From NCBI RefSeq assembly GCF_028621895.1, contig NZ_CP117520.1:620001-684000 (forward strand): 64,000 nt of DNA. Direction: 5' to 3'. The translations under genes and the position numbers were made by a program. The notes below the pieces were generated by a model, which was given only the letters and a program-made list of their open reading frames with translations, did no database searches and had not been told where the DNA came from. This DNA comes from Acinetobacter sp. GSS19. Lineage in GTDB: Bacteria; Pseudomonadota; Gammaproteobacteria; Pseudomonadales; Moraxellaceae. Positions 46,386 to 55,320 of the stretch are shown piece after piece (position 1 is the first letter of the stretch; each line of letters opens with the position of its first letter).

Positions 46386-48266
46386 TTAGTCATTTTCCAG
46401 GAATGAACGCAAATGTTCAGAACGGGAAGGGTGACGTAATTTACGCAAAGCTTTGGCTTCAATCTGACGGATACGTTCACGGGTCACGTCAAACTGTTTA
46501 CCCACTTCTTCCAAAGTGTGGTCTGTTGGCATATCAATACCAAAACGCATTTTCAGAACTTTTGCTTCACGTTCGGTCAGATTTTCCAGAACTTCACGTG
46601 TTGCTTCTTTCAAGCCTTCTGAAGTCGCAGCATCAATCGGAGAAGTGATGTTGCTATCTTCAATGAAATCACCCAAATGTGAATCTTCATCATCACCAAT
46701 CGGGGTTTCCATTGAGATTGGTTCTTTAGCAATTTTCAACACCTTGCGAACTTTTACTTCGTCCATTTCCAGACGTTCACCGAGTTCTTCCGGTGTTGGT
46801 TCACGACCCATTTCCTGTAACAACTGACGTGACACACGGTTGATCTTGTTAATGGTTTCAATCATGTGTACCGGAATACGGATGGTACGCGCCTGGTCGG
46901 CAATCGAGCGGGTAATCGCCTGACGGATCCACCAGGTGGCATAAGTCGAGAATTTGTAACCGCGACGGTATTCAAACTTATCTACGGCTTTCATCAGACC
47001 GATGTTACCTTCCTGAATCAAATCGAGGAACTGCAAACCACGGTTGGTGTATTTTTTCGCAATCGAAATCACCAGACGTAAGTTGGCTTCGACCATTTCT
47101 TTTTTGGCACGGCGTGCTTTCGCTTCACCAATCGCCATACGTTTAGAAATGTCTTTGATTTCGCTAACTGTAAGACCCAGTTCTTTTTCGATATCGGCAA
47201 TTTTTTGTTGGAACGCCAAGACATCTGGACGTACTTTTTCCAGGTGGGCTTTGATTTCAGGGGCAGCTTTGGCAATTTGTGTTTCTAACCAGGCTGGATT
47301 TGATTCCTGTCCTGGGAATGAAGTACGGAATTGAGTACGATCCATACGACCACGACGTACGGCATAGCGCATCACTTCACGTTCAGAATGACGGATTTGG
47401 TCATGCGTACCACGAATCATTTCAGAAATGATGTCAAACAGACGCGGTGTGAACTTAAACATCATGAATACTGCTGCAAGTGCTTCAAGCGCAGCATTCG
47501 CCTGTTCACTGTTACGGCCATATTGCTCAATTGTCGCCTTGGTATTTTTCCAAGCTTCTTCTAATTCAGCAAAACGGACTTTAGCAACTTCTGGATCTGG
47601 ACCTGAATCACCTTCGGAATCATCATCCGATTCAGATTCTTCATCTTCGTCATCATCATCGAGTTTGACTTCTTTGGCTGGTGTGCTGTCTTCTTCTTCA
47701 TCGTCGAGTTCAGCCTCTTCCAAGACTTCCGGAATTTCCTCATCCGTTTCTGGATCGAGATAGCCTGAAAGGATATCGGCAAGGCGTCGTTCGCCTACCA
47801 GAAAATCATTATATTCTTTGAGCACCACTTCAACGGCATTTGGCCAGTAAGCAATTGAATTGAGAACGTCACGAATGCCTTCTTCAATGCGTTTTGCAAT
47901 GCTGATTTCGCCTTCACGGGTGAGCAGCTCGACCGTACCCATCTCACGCATGTACATACGCACAGGGTCGGTGGTACGGCCAGGTTCATTTTCCACAGAG
48001 GCCAATACAGCGGCTGCTTCTTCTTCGGCAACCTCATCCGCTGCTTCAGCGGTGTCTTCGAACATGGTGTCATCAGATTCAGGTGCACGCTCATGAACCG
48101 GAATACCAACGTCCTGAAGCATCTGGATGATGTCTTCAATCTGTTCACTTTCCGTGATGGAGTCCGGCAGATGATCGTTAACCTCAGCGTAGGTTAAGTA
48201 ACCTTGTTCTTTGCCTCGGCTAATCAGAGCCGCTACTTGAGAAGTAGGGGAATGCATATCGCTCAT
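46386..48266 (-). CDS. rpoD: RNA polymerase primary sigma factor RpoD (sigma-70)
   Basis: Housekeeping sigma factor, 626 residues. Region 1.1 at the N terminus, a very acidic non-conserved insert (about 165-225, many Asp and Glu), region 2 with [20 protein letters not shown] and [20 protein letters not shown], region 3 with [10 protein letters not shown], and region 4.2 with [19 protein letters not shown]. All elements are intact. Monocistronic with its own terminator. Confidence 0.99.
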   Translation of the reverse strand: MSDMHSPTSQVAALISRGKEQGYLTYAEVNDHLPDSITESEQIEDIIQMLQDVGIPVHERAPESDDTMFEDTAEAADEVAEEEAAAVLASVENEPGRTTDPVRMYMREMGTVELLTREGEISIAKRIEEGIRDVLNSIAYWPNAVEVVLKEYNDFLVGERRLADILSGYLDPETDEEIPEVLEEAELDDEEEDSTPAKEVKLDDDDEDEESESDDDSEGDSGPDPEVAKVRFAELEEAWKNTKATIEQYGRNSEQANAALEALAAVFMMFKFTPRLFDIISEMIRGTHDQIRHSEREVMRYAVRRGRMDRTQFRTSFPGQESNPAWLETQIAKAAPEIKAHLEKVRPDVLAFQQKIADIEKELGLTVSEIKDISKRMAIGEAKARRAKKEMVEANLRLVISIAKKYTNRGLQFLDLIQEGNIGLMKAVDKFEYRRGYKFSTYATWWIRQAITRSIADQARTIRIPVHMIETINKINRVSRQLLQEMGREPTPEELGERLEMDEVKVRKVLKIAKEPISMETPIGDDEDSHLGDFIEDSNITSPIDAATSEGLKEATREVLENLTEREAKVLKMRFGIDMPTDHTLEEVGKQFDVTRERIRQIEAKALRKLRHPSRSEHLRSFLEND

Positions 48267-48310
48267 CTTTGCTTACTCTTCGTTGAATCTGTGGCGGTGA
48301 AAAACCGTGC

Positions 48311-48319
48311 ATGATAGCA
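48311..48319 (-). promoter_or_regulatory. Predicted extended -10 promoter of rpoD
   Basis: On the minus strand TGC-TATCAT gives an extended -10 element 45 bases before the rpoD ATG. No good -35 is present, as is common for extended -10 promoters. Confidence 0.5.
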
Positions 48320-48566
48320 CAAATCGAGTTAAATGGTTTTGATTTGGTTATTCAAGCATGATTTTATAAATTTATTTGATTTCACAATGGTCTAAATATT
48401 GGGTTGTAATGGTTTTTTTCAAGTCACGTCTCTGCCAATCCTCTGCAATTTTTCCTGATGCTTAGTATTAAAGAAAATCATGAGATAAGGAGAATTATAA
48501 ATACACAATTTCTTTGTCGAAAAAAAGCGCAAAAATGCATTTATATGAGAAAAAAATAAATAAAAC

Positions 48567-48595
48567 TTGACAACTTATTTGAAGCCGGATAAATA
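48567..48595 (+). promoter_or_regulatory. Predicted sigma-70 promoter of the small acidic gene
   Basis: Perfect -35 TTGACA (48567-48572), a 17-base spacer and a weak -10 TAAATA (48590-48595), about 43 bases before the start codon. Confidence 0.6.
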
Positions 48596-48638
48596 GCGCC
48601 TAGACCCATTCACATTTTTTCGTTATGAGGTAGTTTTA

Positions 48639-48845
48639 GTGTCTTCTACAGATTTTGAATTAGATGATAACTACGGTGATGATGAGGTTGGTTTCGATGA
48701 GTCATCTAGTAAAATTAGTGCAAAAGAATCGTTGGAAAAACGTCGCTTAATCGATGACTTACTTGCACAACGTCGTTTAGAGCGCGAGCTCAAGGATTTC
48801 GATTACGATTTTGAAGACGATGAAGATTTTGATGACGAAGACTAA
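48639..48845 (+). CDS. Small acidic protein, PA3496-like family
   Basis: A 68-residue, strongly acidic, probably partly disordered protein. A central basic helix (SLEKRRLIDDLLAQRRLEREL) is flanked by Asp/Glu-rich ends; the C terminus is almost wholly acidic and aromatic. It resembles the PA3496 family of small proteins linked by annotation to envelope integrity. GTG start at 48639 with GAGG upstream. A consensus -35 precedes it. It is followed after 69 bases by the UPF0149 gene. Confidence 0.72.
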   Translation: MSSTDFELDDNYGDDEVGFDESSSKISAKESLEKRRLIDDLLAQRRLERELKDFDYDFEDDEDFDDED

Positions 48846-48914
48846 CAAAATCACATTGGGCATGGCGACAGGGAGTGCTATGCTTGTCAGCATATTTTTT
48901 GAGTTGGATAAAAC

Positions 48915-49439
48915 ATGAGTGCTTTAGACCTAGACCTATTGAGTGATTATCTAGACGGTGACCAAAACGAGTATGGTCTAGATTTTGCTGCGACTCATGG
49001 TTTTTTATGTGCCATTGCAGTGGGGCCGAAATTTGATAAATGGCTGGATGAGTTGTTTGAAGGCAATCAGAAAAAAGTGCCTGCAAATATTATTGAACAG
49101 GTCAATGCCTGGTTAGGCTCCATTCGCCAAAATCTTGCCAATGAAGAAGGGATTGAGTTTCCTTTTGAAATTGAAGAAGCAGATGTTGATTCAAGCCTCG
49201 GTGACTGGTCTGTGGGCTTTGTGGATGCCATGTTCCTTAATGAAGAAGCCTGGTTTACTGAAGAGTTCGAAGAACAATTGGTCGATTTAACACTGCCAAT
49301 CATGGTGTTTAGTGGTATTGATGAGGAAGATCCACAAATGGAATCTTTCCGTCGCAATGGCCAATTGATGGATGAACTGGCAGAAGAAATTCCAGATAAC
49401 CTGAATGAACTGTATTTGATGTATCACACACCAAATTAA
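48915..49439 (+). CDS. UPF0149 (YecA/YgfB) family protein
   Basis: A 174-residue acidic soluble protein. The opening LSDYLDGDQNEYGLDFAATHGFLCAIAVGP and the central helix pattern are those of UPF0149/YgfB. It lacks the C-terminal SEC-C zinc motif of full-length YecA. Function of the family is poorly known; YgfB has been tied to beta-lactam resistance control in Pseudomonas. ATG at 48915. Followed by a strong terminator. Confidence 0.85.
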   Translation: MSALDLDLLSDYLDGDQNEYGLDFAATHGFLCAIAVGPKFDKWLDELFEGNQKKVPANIIEQVNAWLGSIRQNLANEEGIEFPFEIEEADVDSSLGDWSVGFVDAMFLNEEAWFTEEFEEQLVDLTLPIMVFSGIDEEDPQMESFRRNGQLMDELAEEIPDNLNELYLMYHTPN

Positions 49440-49459
49440 TGCGCTACTGAAGTTAAAAG

Positions 49460-49482
49460 AAGCCTCAAAAGAGGCTTTTTTT
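49460..49482 (+). terminator. Terminator of the UPF0149 gene
   Basis: Stem AAGCCTC / GAGGCTT, loop AAAA, then a run of T; the opposite DedA gene ends 31 bases further on. Confidence 0.92.
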
Positions 49483-49513
49483 ATGTCTGTAAATTAGTAT
49501 CTAAAGCCGAGCA

Positions 49514-50134
49514 TTATTGAGAACGGGACAATTTACGGATCAGGTAAATCAAGCCGACCAGTGCTAATAAGCCGAGAATAACATTGCCCGACTGACTCAG
49601 GATTTGATTCATCAGTTCGAGATTTTCACCAAAGTAAAAGCCGACACACGCCAGAAATGTGGTCCAGATGATCGTGCCTAAGGCACTATAAAACATGAAT
49701 TTCCAGAAGGGCATATGACTCATGCCTGCTGGAATGCTAATCAACGAGCGCACAGCAGGAATCATCCGGCCAAAAAAGACGATACGGTGACCATAATGTT
49801 CAAACCAGTCGAGCGCTTTTTCTACATCCTGAGCTTTGATCATCAAATATTTACCATAGCGTTCAGTCCATTCAAATAAGCGTTGATGAGAAACTTGACG
49901 ACCTAATAGATAAAATACTGCTGCTGCTACTAGTGAACCAAAACTCCCAGCAATAATGACGCCTATCAAGGTTAATTCACCACGTGCTGCGACAAAACCC
50001 GCGGAAGGCATGATCAGTTCAGAGGGAATTGGTGGAAAGATGTTATCCAGAAACATCAGCAGGGCTATCCCTAGATAGCCCAACTGTTCCATGATTGAAA
50101 TAACCCATTCATCCAGGTTCATGTGGTGCTTCAT
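49514..50134 (-). CDS. DedA/VTT-family membrane protein
   Basis: A 206-residue integral membrane protein of the DedA family, which includes undecaprenyl-phosphate flippases (UptA) and factors for membrane potential and polymyxin tolerance. Marks: FLDNIFPPIPSELIMPSAGF near the N terminus and the re-entrant region with FFGRMIPAVRSLISIPAGMSHM, containing the conserved Arg. Several starts are possible (TTG 50143, ATG 50134, ATG 50122); none has a clear ribosome site. Substrate unknown. Confidence 0.88.
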   Translation of the reverse strand: MKHHMNLDEWVISIMEQLGYLGIALLMFLDNIFPPIPSELIMPSAGFVAARGELTLIGVIIAGSFGSLVAAAVFYLLGRQVSHQRLFEWTERYGKYLMIKAQDVEKALDWFEHYGHRIVFFGRMIPAVRSLISIPAGMSHMPFWKFMFYSALGTIIWTTFLACVGFYFGENLELMNQILSQSGNVILGLLALVGLIYLIRKLSRSQ

Positions 50135-50195
50135 CTCAGACAATCCAGTAATACATTATTCTGAATCGAATTCACCACAAAAACCAGAGGCCGCT

Positions 50196-50519
50196 TTAAT
50201 CCTGATAATGTACCAGGGTGTAGATATATACTTTACGTAGCAGATAAGCTAAAGCCCAAGGAATAGAGGCTAAAAGGGCAACTTGCCAGGCAATCGGTTC
50301 AATATGGTAACCAATGAACAAGGCCAGAATTGCGCCGATGATGGTTCCCATCACCACAATAAAAAAATGTGGTTGCTGATTGAGTTCGGCGGTACGGCTC
50401 GCGATCAGGGCAAGCTCTTGGGCACTGCGCTGTTCCCGTACACTTGGATTATATTCGGTGTGTTCGGTCAGCTGCATGAGTCTGTGTTTCCGTCGTGAAA
50501 GTTGCACCGTTTTTGTCAT
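50196..50519 (-). CDS. Small two-helix membrane protein, unrecognised
   Basis: A 107-residue protein: a charged N-terminal part (about 1-50), then two hydrophobic helices (about 51-70 and 75-92) and a short tail with LRKVYIYTLVHYQD. I do not recognise the family. ATG at 50519 has AAGGA at eight bases, while the ATG nine bases upstream overlaps that ribosome site. It precedes the DedA gene by 61 bases in the same direction and might share its transcript. Confidence 0.7.
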   Translation of the reverse strand: MTKTVQLSRRKHRLMQLTEHTEYNPSVREQRSAQELALIASRTAELNQQPHFFIVVMGTIIGAILALFIGYHIEPIAWQVALLASIPWALAYLLRKVYIYTLVHYQD

Positions 50520-50682
50520 AATGCTCATCCTTTTTTATTGTTATGTTGTGTTCTTGCCAAGTGAATCACGTTCCTTAGCTTAGCTGTAGCATAACAAGCA
50601 CATTGAACAATGCAACCGGATTTTTATGCAGAAGAGTTTCTAAATTTTTTGTATTGTTTTATAAATCATGTGATTATGCGTA

Positions 50683-50712
50683 AAAAAACCGCCCCATATT
50701 GAGGCGGTTTTT
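50683..50712 (-). terminator. trhO terminator
   Basis: Stem AAACCGCC / GGCGGTTT with a nine-base loop, flanked by A-run and T-run; on the minus strand it follows trhO by 28 bases. Confidence 0.88.
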
Positions 50713-50739
50713 ACATCAGCTTTACACTGGCTAATCTAA

Positions 50740-51672
50740 TTACAAACGCTTACGTTTTGCTGCCGCAATCTGTGACTGACGCATGCGGAAGCCTGCTTTT
50801 TGCTTTTCTGTAGTTTTCTCGATGCAATAGACACAAGAAACACCATGTTCATAGCTTGGTAATGTGACCTCTTCTGGCGTGAGTGGCCAGCCACACGCAT
50901 GACACTTACTGTTAATTCCTTCTTCGACACCGTGAGTCACTGCGGTACGGCCATCAAATACGAAACATTCACCTTCCCATAGACTTTCTTCAGCTGGGGT
51001 TTCTTCCAGGTATTTCAGAATACCGCCTTTGAGGTGATAGACTTCCTTGAAACCTTCCTGCAACAATAACGAAGTTGATTTCTCACAACGGATGCCGCCG
51101 GTACAGAACATGGCGATCTTTTTATCTTTATGCTGTTCCAGGTTTTGTTTTACATACTCTGGAAATTCACGGAAAGTTTCGGTTTTAGGATCAATTGCGC
51201 CTTTAAAGGTGCCTGCTTTATATTCGTAATCATTACGGGTGTCGATGAGAATGACATCATCACGTGCAATTAGTTCATTCCACTCTTTAGGGTCGAGATA
51301 GTGGCCCACCAAATCACGTGGTTTGACCGGTACCCCCAGCGTTACGATTTCTTTTTTCAGTTTGATTTTCATTTTACGGAACGGTTTATCCGAACTGTGG
51401 GATTCTTTATATTCCATTTCGGTAAAACCTTCATTGAGCAGGAACTGATGAACCTGATCAATCGCCGCACGGTCACCCGCAACAGTACCGTTAATGCCTT
51501 CACCTGCTACAATCAGAGTACCACACAAATTGATGCTGCCGACGAGATCAAGAAGACGTTGCTGTAATGCAGCAGGATCCTGTACTTCTTTAAATTGATA
51601 TAGTGCGGCAACAACCCAATCTGAGGTCGCTGGCTGTTCTACAGGTGCAAGCTGTTCTACAGTAGCGTTCAT
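50740..51672 (-). CDS. trhO: tRNA uridine(34) hydroxylase (rhodanese-like)
   Basis: Makes 5-hydroxyuridine at the wobble position of certain tRNAs, in an oxygen-dependent way. The 310-residue protein has an N-terminal acylphosphatase-like part, a rhodanese domain with the active cysteine in FCTGGIRCEKS, and a C-terminal four-cysteine cluster (CHACGW and CVYC) that may bind metal. ATG at 51672 with GGAG upstream fits better than an earlier in-frame start. Formerly YceA. Confidence 0.94.
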   Translation of the reverse strand: MNATVEQLAPVEQPATSDWVVAALYQFKEVQDPAALQQRLLDLVGSINLCGTLIVAGEGINGTVAGDRAAIDQVHQFLLNEGFTEMEYKESHSSDKPFRKMKIKLKKEIVTLGVPVKPRDLVGHYLDPKEWNELIARDDVILIDTRNDYEYKAGTFKGAIDPKTETFREFPEYVKQNLEQHKDKKIAMFCTGGIRCEKSTSLLLQEGFKEVYHLKGGILKYLEETPAEESLWEGECFVFDGRTAVTHGVEEGINSKCHACGWPLTPEEVTLPSYEHGVSCVYCIEKTTEKQKAGFRMRQSQIAAAKRKRL

Positions 51673-51789
51673 GGAGTACTCCAAATATGTTAATTAGGAT
51701 AAAATTTCAGGCGCACATTTTAGCCTGTATTGAATGAAGAAGCGAGAAAACCAAGTAAATTACCTGGTTTTTCTGGTAAGGAGTAAATT

Positions 51790-52284
51790 TTGAAGAATGA
51801 CGATCATCTGCCTGCTTTAACGCCATGTGCAGGGCGCTGCTCTACCGTGTTTGGTGATCAGGTTTGTCGGGGTTGCCGCCGTTTTAATCATGAAGTCATT
51901 CATTGGAATACCTATACAGCTGAACAGCAACTTGCTGTATGGCAGCGTTTAGATAGCCAGCTGGATCAGATTTTGGTCGCCATGCTGCCTTCTGCTCATC
52001 CCCAGCAGGTTGATGCTTTTATTTCCAGTAAACGGGTACGTTTATTACCGAATGCCAGTTGGGGGCGTAAGCTTTACCATGCACTGAGACTCTGTGAAAA
52101 AAACCGTTATCTGGCAGAGCAGAGCGGGTTAGGGCTGACCGCAGAGCAAATACAGCCCTTTTGGCAGGAATTTGAACGGCGGATTCTGGCTTTGGCGCAG
52201 GCCAGTTATGACTTGGCGTGGTTGCGTGCAGATGGAATCCATCATCATCTGCTGGAACAGTTGGCTGAAGATGAATCTGTTTAA
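51790..52284 (+). CDS. DUF1289-containing cysteine-rich protein
   Basis: A 164-residue protein. The N-terminal 45 residues carry the DUF1289 pattern, C-x3-C followed by C-x2-C (CAGRC, CRGC) then a Trp-rich stretch, possibly a metal site. The rest is helical and unrecognised. The start is TTG at 51790, seven bases after a perfect AAGGAG, one of the clearest non-ATG starts in the window. Role unknown. Confidence 0.8.
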   Translation: MKNDDHLPALTPCAGRCSTVFGDQVCRGCRRFNHEVIHWNTYTAEQQLAVWQRLDSQLDQILVAMLPSAHPQQVDAFISSKRVRLLPNASWGRKLYHALRLCEKNRYLAEQSGLGLTAEQIQPFWQEFERRILALAQASYDLAWLRADGIHHHLLEQLAEDESV

Positions 52285-52314
52285 ATTGTAGCAGCGTGAT
52301 CTTATTTAAAAATA

Positions 52315-52341
52315 AAAAAACCCGTTATTAACGGGTTTTTT
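52315..52341. terminator. Bidirectional terminator between the DUF1289 gene and panD
   Basis: Stem CCCGTT / AACGGG with loop ATT, A-run on the left and T-run on the right. Confidence 0.92.
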
Positions 52342-52360
52342 ACTGATCCGATTGGTAATC

Positions 52361-52741
52361 TTAAGCGACTTGCACCGGAATGCAGTTGGCCGTGTGATTC
52401 ACGGTATTGTCTGGGTTGGCGTATACCAAACGTGGTTTGTGAATATTGGCTTCTGCTTCGGTGAAATCACCAAAAGTCGCAATAATCACGAGGTCACCGA
52501 CATCTGCTTGGTGCGCTGCACCACCATTCACGGAGATGATACCTGAATTGTTTTCACCACGGATTGCGTAGGTGGTGAAACGTTTGCCATTGGTCACGTT
52601 CCAAACATGGATTTCTTCGTATTCGCGAATTCCTGCTAAATCCATCAAAACGCCGTCAATTGCACAAGAGCCTTCGTAGTGAAGCTCTGCATGGGTAACA
52701 ACTGCACGGTGAATTTTGCATTTTAATAAACGAGATAGCAT
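52361..52741 (-). CDS. panD: Aspartate 1-decarboxylase proenzyme
   Basis: Makes beta-alanine for pantothenate and coenzyme A. The 126-residue proenzyme cleaves itself between G24 and S25 (HYEGSCAID) to give the pyruvoyl cofactor; both residues are present, as are the catalytic Lys 9 and the conserved KCKIHRA start. Single gene with panB and panC elsewhere. Confidence 0.97.
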   Translation of the reverse strand: MLSRLLKCKIHRAVVTHAELHYEGSCAIDGVLMDLAGIREYEEIHVWNVTNGKRFTTYAIRGENNSGIISVNGGAAHQADVGDLVIIATFGDFTEAEANIHKPRLVYANPDNTVNHTANCIPVQVA

Positions 52742-52887
52742 GGCTAGCGTCTCCTTAGTCGACCTAAGATCTTTATCTTATGGTTAAATCAATCACGTCT
52801 TAGCGGATCAGTGATCAGCAAAAAGCGCATTGTGCTCTTAAAACAGTCACATGGCAAGTCTTGATTGTTTAACGATGAATCCATTTT

Positions 52888-53469
52888 TTAATTGGGTTTA
52901 TAAGCATTAATCTGATTCATGGCTTGGGCAATGTCACCGCTAACGAGTAGTTTTACTCGTGACATGGCATGTGCAATTGCATCATCCATTAAGTCTTGTT
53001 CATTGCGGGGTGCTTTGCTCAGTACATGTCCAGAAACACGCTCTTTTGAACCTGGATGTCCAATTCCAATACGTAAACGATGGAAATTAGATCCAATGTG
53101 CGGGACGATATCGCGCAAACCATTATGCCCGCCATGACCGCCACCGCTTTTGAGACGAATAACACCTGGATTCATGTCCAGTTCATCATGCGCGATCAGG
53201 ATTGACTCTGGGGCAATTTGATAGAATTTGGCGAAAGGCACAACACTTTGACCGGAACGGTTCATAAAGGTTGTGGGTAAAAGCAGACGAACGTCTTGAC
53301 CTTCGATATTGCCTCGACCGCTGATTCCATGGAATTTAGGGTCGGCTTTGAGAGTAATGCCATATTTTTCTGCGAGGCTTTCGACAAACCAAAAGCCTGC
53401 ATTATGGCGGGTTTGGGCATATTCCTTACCCGGATTGCCCAAACCAACAATTAGCGAAATATTTGACAC
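52888..53469 (-). CDS. pth: Peptidyl-tRNA hydrolase
   Basis: Releases tRNA from dropped-off peptidyl-tRNA. The 193-residue protein has VGLGNPGKEY with N11, the catalytic histidine H22 in TRHNAGF, TFMNRSGQSV and the general base region AHDELD; GGGHGGHNGLRD follows. Complete. Lies 22 bases after rplY in the same direction. Confidence 0.97.
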   Translation of the reverse strand: MSNISLIVGLGNPGKEYAQTRHNAGFWFVESLAEKYGITLKADPKFHGISGRGNIEGQDVRLLLPTTFMNRSGQSVVPFAKFYQIAPESILIAHDELDMNPGVIRLKSGGGHGGHNGLRDIVPHIGSNFHRLRIGIGHPGSKERVSGHVLSKAPRNEQDLMDDAIAHAMSRVKLLVSGDIAQAMNQINAYKPN

Positions 53470-53491
53470 TAATTTACGCCTTTAATCACAC

Positions 53492-53788
53492 TTATGCGCG
53501 TTTGAAGTCAGCGTGCATAGGCGTATTTTTAGAAGGGTGACGTTGTAACGCTTGGATTTTCACGTTTTCAACTTTGTCACCTACTTTAACTTCAACAACT
53601 TCTTCAAAGAAAGCATTGCTTTCAAGTGCTTTTACAAGCTCGCGAAGTTCTAGAGTTACTGCTACAGGTTCAGCATCACCACCGTAGATGATTGCTGGAA
53701 CTAGCGCTGCACGACGAAGGCGGCGGCTCGCACCTTTCCCTTGTTGAGCTTCTTCACGCGCTTGAGCGTTTAATACGAAGTTTGCCAT
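53492..53788 (-). CDS. rplY: 50S ribosomal protein L25 (short form)
   Basis: 5S rRNA-binding protein. The 98-residue product corresponds to the short, RplY-type protein and lacks the CTC C-terminal domain found in many bacteria. ATG at 53788 has AAAGGA eight bases upstream; an ATG nine bases earlier overlaps that site. Sits between prs and pth, as commonly seen in gammaproteobacteria. Confidence 0.95.
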   Translation of the reverse strand: MANFVLNAQAREEAQQGKGASRRLRRAALVPAIIYGGDAEPVAVTLELRELVKALESNAFFEEVVEVKVGDKVENVKIQALQRHPSKNTPMHADFKRA

Positions 53789-53845
53789 GATAGACATCCT
53801 TTTAATGAGTTTAAATAAACTAGATCTGCGACCAATCTAGTGATA

Positions 53846-53874
53846 GAAAACCCCGCCAGAAGGCAGGGTTTGAA
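53846..53874 (-). terminator. Probable prs terminator
   Basis: Stem AAACCCCGCC / GGCAGGGTTT with one mismatch and a short loop, followed on the minus strand by TTTTC. It lies 14 bases after prs. Confidence 0.7.
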
Positions 53875-53887
53875 AAAATCTGCGCTA

Positions 53888-54841
53888 TTATAGATAACTA
53901 TCAAACATTGCGCTAATAGATTCTTCGTTATTAATGCGACGAATCGTTTCAGCAACCATGCTTGCAACAGAAACCTGACGGATTTTGCCAAGTTCAAGTG
54001 CTTCGGCTGATAGTGGAATCGTATCAGTCACGACCAGCTCATCGATTACTGAATTCTTCAGGTTTTCAATGGCTTTGCCGGATAGCACTGGGTGAGTTGC
54101 ATATGCAATAACTTTGCGCGCACCAAAAGTTTTCAGTGCATCTGCTGCTTTACACAAGGTACCTGCGGTATCCACCATGTCATCGACAATCACACAGTCA
54201 CGGCCTTTTACGTCACCGATCAAGTGCATTACTTGTGATTCATTGGCTTTTTGACGACGTTTGTCAATGATCGCAAGATCAATGTCGCCCATTTGTTTTG
54301 CTACTGCACGCGCACGAACTACACCGCCGACGTCTGGTGAAACGACCATCAGATTGTCATGCGACTGTTGACGAAGATCAGCAAGCAAGGCTGGTGTACC
54401 GTAAATGTTGTCTACCGGAATATCGAAGAAACCTTGGATCTGATCGGCATGGAGATCGATCATCACCACACGGTCAATTCCAACAGTCGTCAACATGTCG
54501 GCAACAACTTTGGCAGTGATTGGCACACGGCTAGAACGTGGACGACGGTCCTGACGAGCATAACCGAAGTAAGGAATGACAGCAGTAATACGGCCAGCAC
54601 TTGCACGACGTAGCGCGTCTGCCATGACCAAGATTTCCATGAGGTTGTCATTGGTTGGGGCACAAGTAGGCTGAACGATGAAAACGTCTTTACCACGAAC
54701 ATTCTCAGTGATTTCAACTGCAATTTCACCGTCAGAAAAACGGCCTACAGAAGCTGCACCTAGAGGAATGTGTAAATGGCTTACGACTTTTTGGGCGAAT
54801 TGTGGATGAGCATTTCCACTAAAAACGACAAGATTGGGCAT
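53888..54841 (-). CDS. prs: Ribose-phosphate pyrophosphokinase
   Basis: Makes PRPP for nucleotides, histidine and tryptophan. The 317-residue protein begins [14 protein letters not shown]; longer open frames run into the tRNA-Gln region and are artefacts. It has [11 protein letters not shown] (ATP loop), [14 protein letters not shown] and the PRPP motif [12 protein letters not shown]. Follows the four tRNA-Gln genes with 36 bases between; probably on the same transcript as ispE and the tRNAs, or from a promoter inside that stretch. Confidence 0.97.
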   Translation of the reverse strand: MPNLVVFSGNAHPQFAQKVVSHLHIPLGAASVGRFSDGEIAVEITENVRGKDVFIVQPTCAPTNDNLMEILVMADALRRASAGRITAVIPYFGYARQDRRPRSSRVPITAKVVADMLTTVGIDRVVMIDLHADQIQGFFDIPVDNIYGTPALLADLRQQSHDNLMVVSPDVGGVVRARAVAKQMGDIDLAIIDKRRQKANESQVMHLIGDVKGRDCVIVDDMVDTAGTLCKAADALKTFGARKVIAYATHPVLSGKAIENLKNSVIDELVVTDTIPLSAEALELGKIRQVSVASMVAETIRRINNEESISAMFDSYL

Positions 54842-54877
54842 GAAGCACCCTTGGCGGTTGGCATGTATGAAATTAGA

Positions 54878-54952
54878 TGGCAGGGGCGGCTGGATTCGAA
54901 CCAACGGATGGCGAGATCAAAACCCGCTGCCTTACCACTTGGCGACGCCCCT
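54878..54952 (-). tRNA. tRNA-Gln (anticodon UUG), copy 4 of 4 in transcription order
   Basis: A 75-base cloverleaf with encoded CCA. Seven-pair acceptor stem (AGGGGCG / CGCCCCT), discriminator G73, anticodon loop TTTTGAT with anticodon TTG, T loop TTCGAAT. Identical to the other three copies; nearest to prs. Confidence 0.97.
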
Positions 54953-55044
54953 AATGCGGCAGAACTTTAATATTTTTGCTGTGTTATGTCAAGTTGATTT
55001 GATCAACAAGCAATCGACTGCGGTTCTGTCTTTTTTCAAGAGAA

Positions 55045-55119
55045 TGGCAGGGGCGGCTGGATTCGAACCAACGGATGGCGAGATCAAAACCCGCTGCCTT
55101 ACCACTTGGCGACGCCCCT
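55045..55119 (-). tRNA. tRNA-Gln (anticodon UUG), copy 3 of 4
   Basis: Identical 75-base tRNA-Gln(UUG) with CCA; 92 bases separate it from the prs-side copy, the longest spacer of the cluster. Confidence 0.97.
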
Positions 55120-55139
55120 AAGGTGATGTGATTTTTGTA

Positions 55140-55214
55140 TGGCAGGGGCGGCTGGATTCGAACCAACGGATGGCGAGATCAAAACCCGCTGCCTTACCAC
55201 TTGGCGACGCCCCT
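55140..55214 (-). tRNA. tRNA-Gln (anticodon UUG), copy 2 of 4
   Basis: Identical 75-base tRNA-Gln(UUG) with CCA; spaced 20 and 30 bases from its neighbours. Confidence 0.97.
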
Positions 55215-55244
55215 AATACAAAAAACATCTACAGGTGAAATTGA

Positions 55245-55319
55245 TGGCAGGGGCGGCTGGATTCGAACCAACGGATGGCGAGATCAAAACCCGCTGCCTT
55301 ACCACTTGGCGACGCCCCT
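55245..55319 (-). tRNA. tRNA-Gln (anticodon UUG), copy 1 of 4
   Basis: Identical 75-base tRNA-Gln(UUG) with CCA. Its 5' end lies one base from the stop codon of ispE, so RNase P processing would cut just after the ispE reading frame if they are cotranscribed. Confidence 0.97.
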
Positions 55320-55320
55320 A

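Larger units (their letters stand above)
48267..48638. other. Divergent promoter region of rpoD and the small acidic gene
   Basis: 372 AT-rich bases without a gene. It holds the two predicted promoters listed separately. No heat-shock-type promoter could be picked out with confidence. Confidence 0.55.

Noticed and set aside
47561..47800. Acidic low-complexity frames opposite rpoD
   Set aside because: They mirror the Asp/Glu-rich insert of RpoD in other frames.
54880..55319. Direct repeats resembling a CRISPR array
   Set aside because: The repeats are 75-base tRNA genes with unequal spacers; no cas gene is present.
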